Assembly: GCA_031553975.1 (NCBI GenBank)
Contig: JAVBKP010000100.1
Coordinates: 1-14,890, forward strand
Length of the DNA: 14,890 nucleotides
Source: JAVBKP01 sp031553975
GTDB taxonomy: Bacteria; Bacillota; Clostridia; Peptostreptococcales; Anaerovoracaceae
Reading direction: 5' to 3'
The translations under genes and the position numbers were made by a program. Below, in pieces: positions 13,715 to 14,890 of this stretch. Every line of letters begins with the position of its first letter. The first letter of the stretch is position 1. The notes below the pieces were generated by a model. It searched no databases and was not told the DNA's origin. It saw only the letters and a list, made by a program, of their open reading frames with translations.

Positions 13715-14794
13715 CTATGCATTGGCCTTTTCAAAATTAGCCATAAACTCACAAAGTTTTGTTATGCCTTCATGAGGCATAGCGTTATAAATAGATGCAC
13801 GCATTCCACCTACCACGCGATGGCCTTTTAGATTTGAAAAACCTGCCGCCTCCGCCTCTTTGCAAAACTTAGCGTCTAAGTCTTCATTTCCTGCTGTAAA
13901 TACTACATTCATGATAGATCTATCTTCGGTACTTACATTGTTTGTAAACATTTTGCTACCATCTATATATGCATATAACTCATCTGCTTTTGCTTGATTG
14001 ATTTTCTTCATGGCTTCAAGTCCACCGAGTCCCTTGATCCATTCTAATACAAGTTTGCATACATAAATCGGATATGTGGATGGTGTATTGTACATAGAAT
14101 CATTTTTTGCCATAACAGCGTAGTCAAGCATAGTTGGTGTTGCTGGTAACGTTTTTCCAATTAAATCTTCACGAACGATGACAACCGTTAATCCAGCAGG
14201 CGCAATGTTTTTTTGTGCACCAGCGTAAATCAAGCCGTATTTTGTAACATTAACTGGCTCTGATAAAATGCAAGATGACATATCTGCCACAACAGGCACA
14301 TCCCCAGTATCTGGTATGTAATTCCAAACAGTTCCTTCTATTGTATTGTTAGTGCATAGATGAAAATAGTCTGCTTCTGGATCTAGTTTCAATTCATCTT
14401 GCTTGGGAATACCACCTTTTGCAGTGGCAGCAACATTGATTTTATCAGAGAATTTCTTTGCTTCTTCATATGCTTTATCTGCGAATTGACCTGTCAAGGC
14501 ATAATCTGCTTTTCCATTTTTAGTGAGTAAATTCATTGGTACCATAGCGAATTGCAGTGTAGCACCACCTTGCAAGAACAAGACTTTGTAGTTATCAGGA
14601 ATATTCATTACTTCACGGAATAGTGCCTGGGCCTCCACGATAATCTCATCATATACTTTTGAACGATGGCTCATCTCCATGACAGACATTCCTGAGCCTT
14701 TATAGTTTAATAGCTCATCACGGGCAATGTTTAGAACGCTTTCAGGCAAAACCGAAGGGCCAGCCGAAAAATTAAAAATTCTGTTTTCACTCAT
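13715..14794 (-). CDS. serC: Phosphoserine aminotransferase
   Basis: A 359-residue class V PLP aminotransferase of the SerC type, converting 3-phosphohydroxypyruvate and glutamate to O-phosphoserine and 2-oxoglutarate. Seen are the N-terminal NFSAGPSVLPESVL, GMSVMEMSHRSK (35-46), FLQGGATLQFAMVPMNLL (73-90), VVADMSSCILSEPV (Asp171 for the PLP ring) and YAGAQKNIAPAGL, with Lys195 as the PLP Schiff-base residue. The C-terminal GHRVVGGMRASIYNAMP matches the family. Length is the usual ~360. The ATG is 8 bases after AAGGAGAG (14803-14810), and a promoter lies just upstream. It is the first gene of serC-serA-DUF1015, all separated by 11 bases or less. Confidence 0.97.
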   Translation of the reverse strand: MSENRIFNFSAGPSVLPESVLNIARDELLNYKGSGMSVMEMSHRSKVYDEIIVEAQALFREVMNIPDNYKVLFLQGGATLQFAMVPMNLLTKNGKADYALTGQFADKAYEEAKKFSDKINVAATAKGGIPKQDELKLDPEADYFHLCTNNTIEGTVWNYIPDTGDVPVVADMSSCILSEPVNVTKYGLIYAGAQKNIAPAGLTVVIVREDLIGKTLPATPTMLDYAVMAKNDSMYNTPSTYPIYVCKLVLEWIKGLGGLEAMKKINQAKADELYAYIDGSKMFTNNVSTEDRSIMNVVFTAGNEDLDAKFCKEAEAAGFSNLKGHRVVGGMRASIYNAMPHEGITKLCEFMANFEKANA

Positions 14795-14840
14795 AAAATC
14801 TACTCTCCTTTAATTTTAAAATAGGCATAGTTTCTCTTCC

Positions 14841-14869
14841 ATACTATCATGTATATTGAGAAAAAACAA
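14841..14869 (-). promoter_or_regulatory. Promoter of the serC-serA-DUF1015 operon
   Basis: On the minus strand TTGTTT (14864-14869) and TAGTAT (14841-14846) are separated by 17 bases. Transcription would start near 14834, about 40 bases before the serC ATG. That leader is too short for a T-box or riboswitch. Both boxes deviate from consensus, so the call is moderate. Confidence 0.5.
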
Positions 14870-14890
14870 TTGATAGAAAGGGAAAAAATT

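Noticed and set aside
14795..14890. Riboswitch or T-box before serC
   Set aside because: The putative start of transcription is only about 40 bases from the start codon and no structured element was recognised.

Overview
This window looks like chromosomal DNA from a low-GC Gram-positive anaerobe of the class Clostridia (Bacillota). The main evidence is the AT-rich sequence, the strong AGGAGG-type ribosome binding sites with some TTG and GTG starts, the ruvX / ireB / alaS gene set, an S-layer-homology protein, a PadR regulator paired with a DUF2812 membrane protein, and a serC-serA-DUF1015 operon. The genus cannot be fixed from the sequence. There is no tRNA, rRNA, CRISPR array, prophage or complete transposon here.

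Layout, left to right (all genes are on the minus strand except the YihY gene). 1-111: spacer with a leftward promoter for a gene outside the window. 112-1893: padR plus a DUF2812 membrane protein, transcribed as one unit from a promoter region full of AT-rich dyads that are candidate PadR operators. 2049-4071: ruvX followed by an Orn/Lys/Arg decarboxylase-family gene, closed by a hairpin terminator. 4096-4984: a plus-strand YihY/BrkB membrane protein gene with its own promoter. 4985-5131: a composite palindromic repeat of the 'GGGACGGTTCTAAAT' type, which also supplies the YihY terminator. 5132-5938: a secreted or anchored CAP-domain protein whose start region appears broken. 6016-9034: the alaS-ireB operon with a clear promoter and terminator; alaS carries one in-frame TAA. 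9059-11255: a secreted YcdB/PepSY-like protein with S-layer homology domains. 11256-11550: a repeat-rich spacer holding a perfect 24-bp-arm copy of the palindrome and a duplicated hairpin resembling the 3' end of the neighbouring gene. 11551-14794: the serC-serA-DUF1015 serine operon with its promoter.

How the genes work together: SerC and SerA are the two conserved oxidative/transamination enzymes of the phosphorylated serine pathway. The DUF1015 protein is translationally linked to them where a phosphatase (serB) might be expected, so it is a candidate phosphoserine/serine-handling enzyme. alaS, ireB and ruvX are often neighbours in Firmicutes; here a CAP gene, a YihY gene and repeats lie between ireB and ruvX. 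The two points that most need checking are the nonsense codon in the normally essential alaS and the repeat family around 4990-5114 and 11369-11587.
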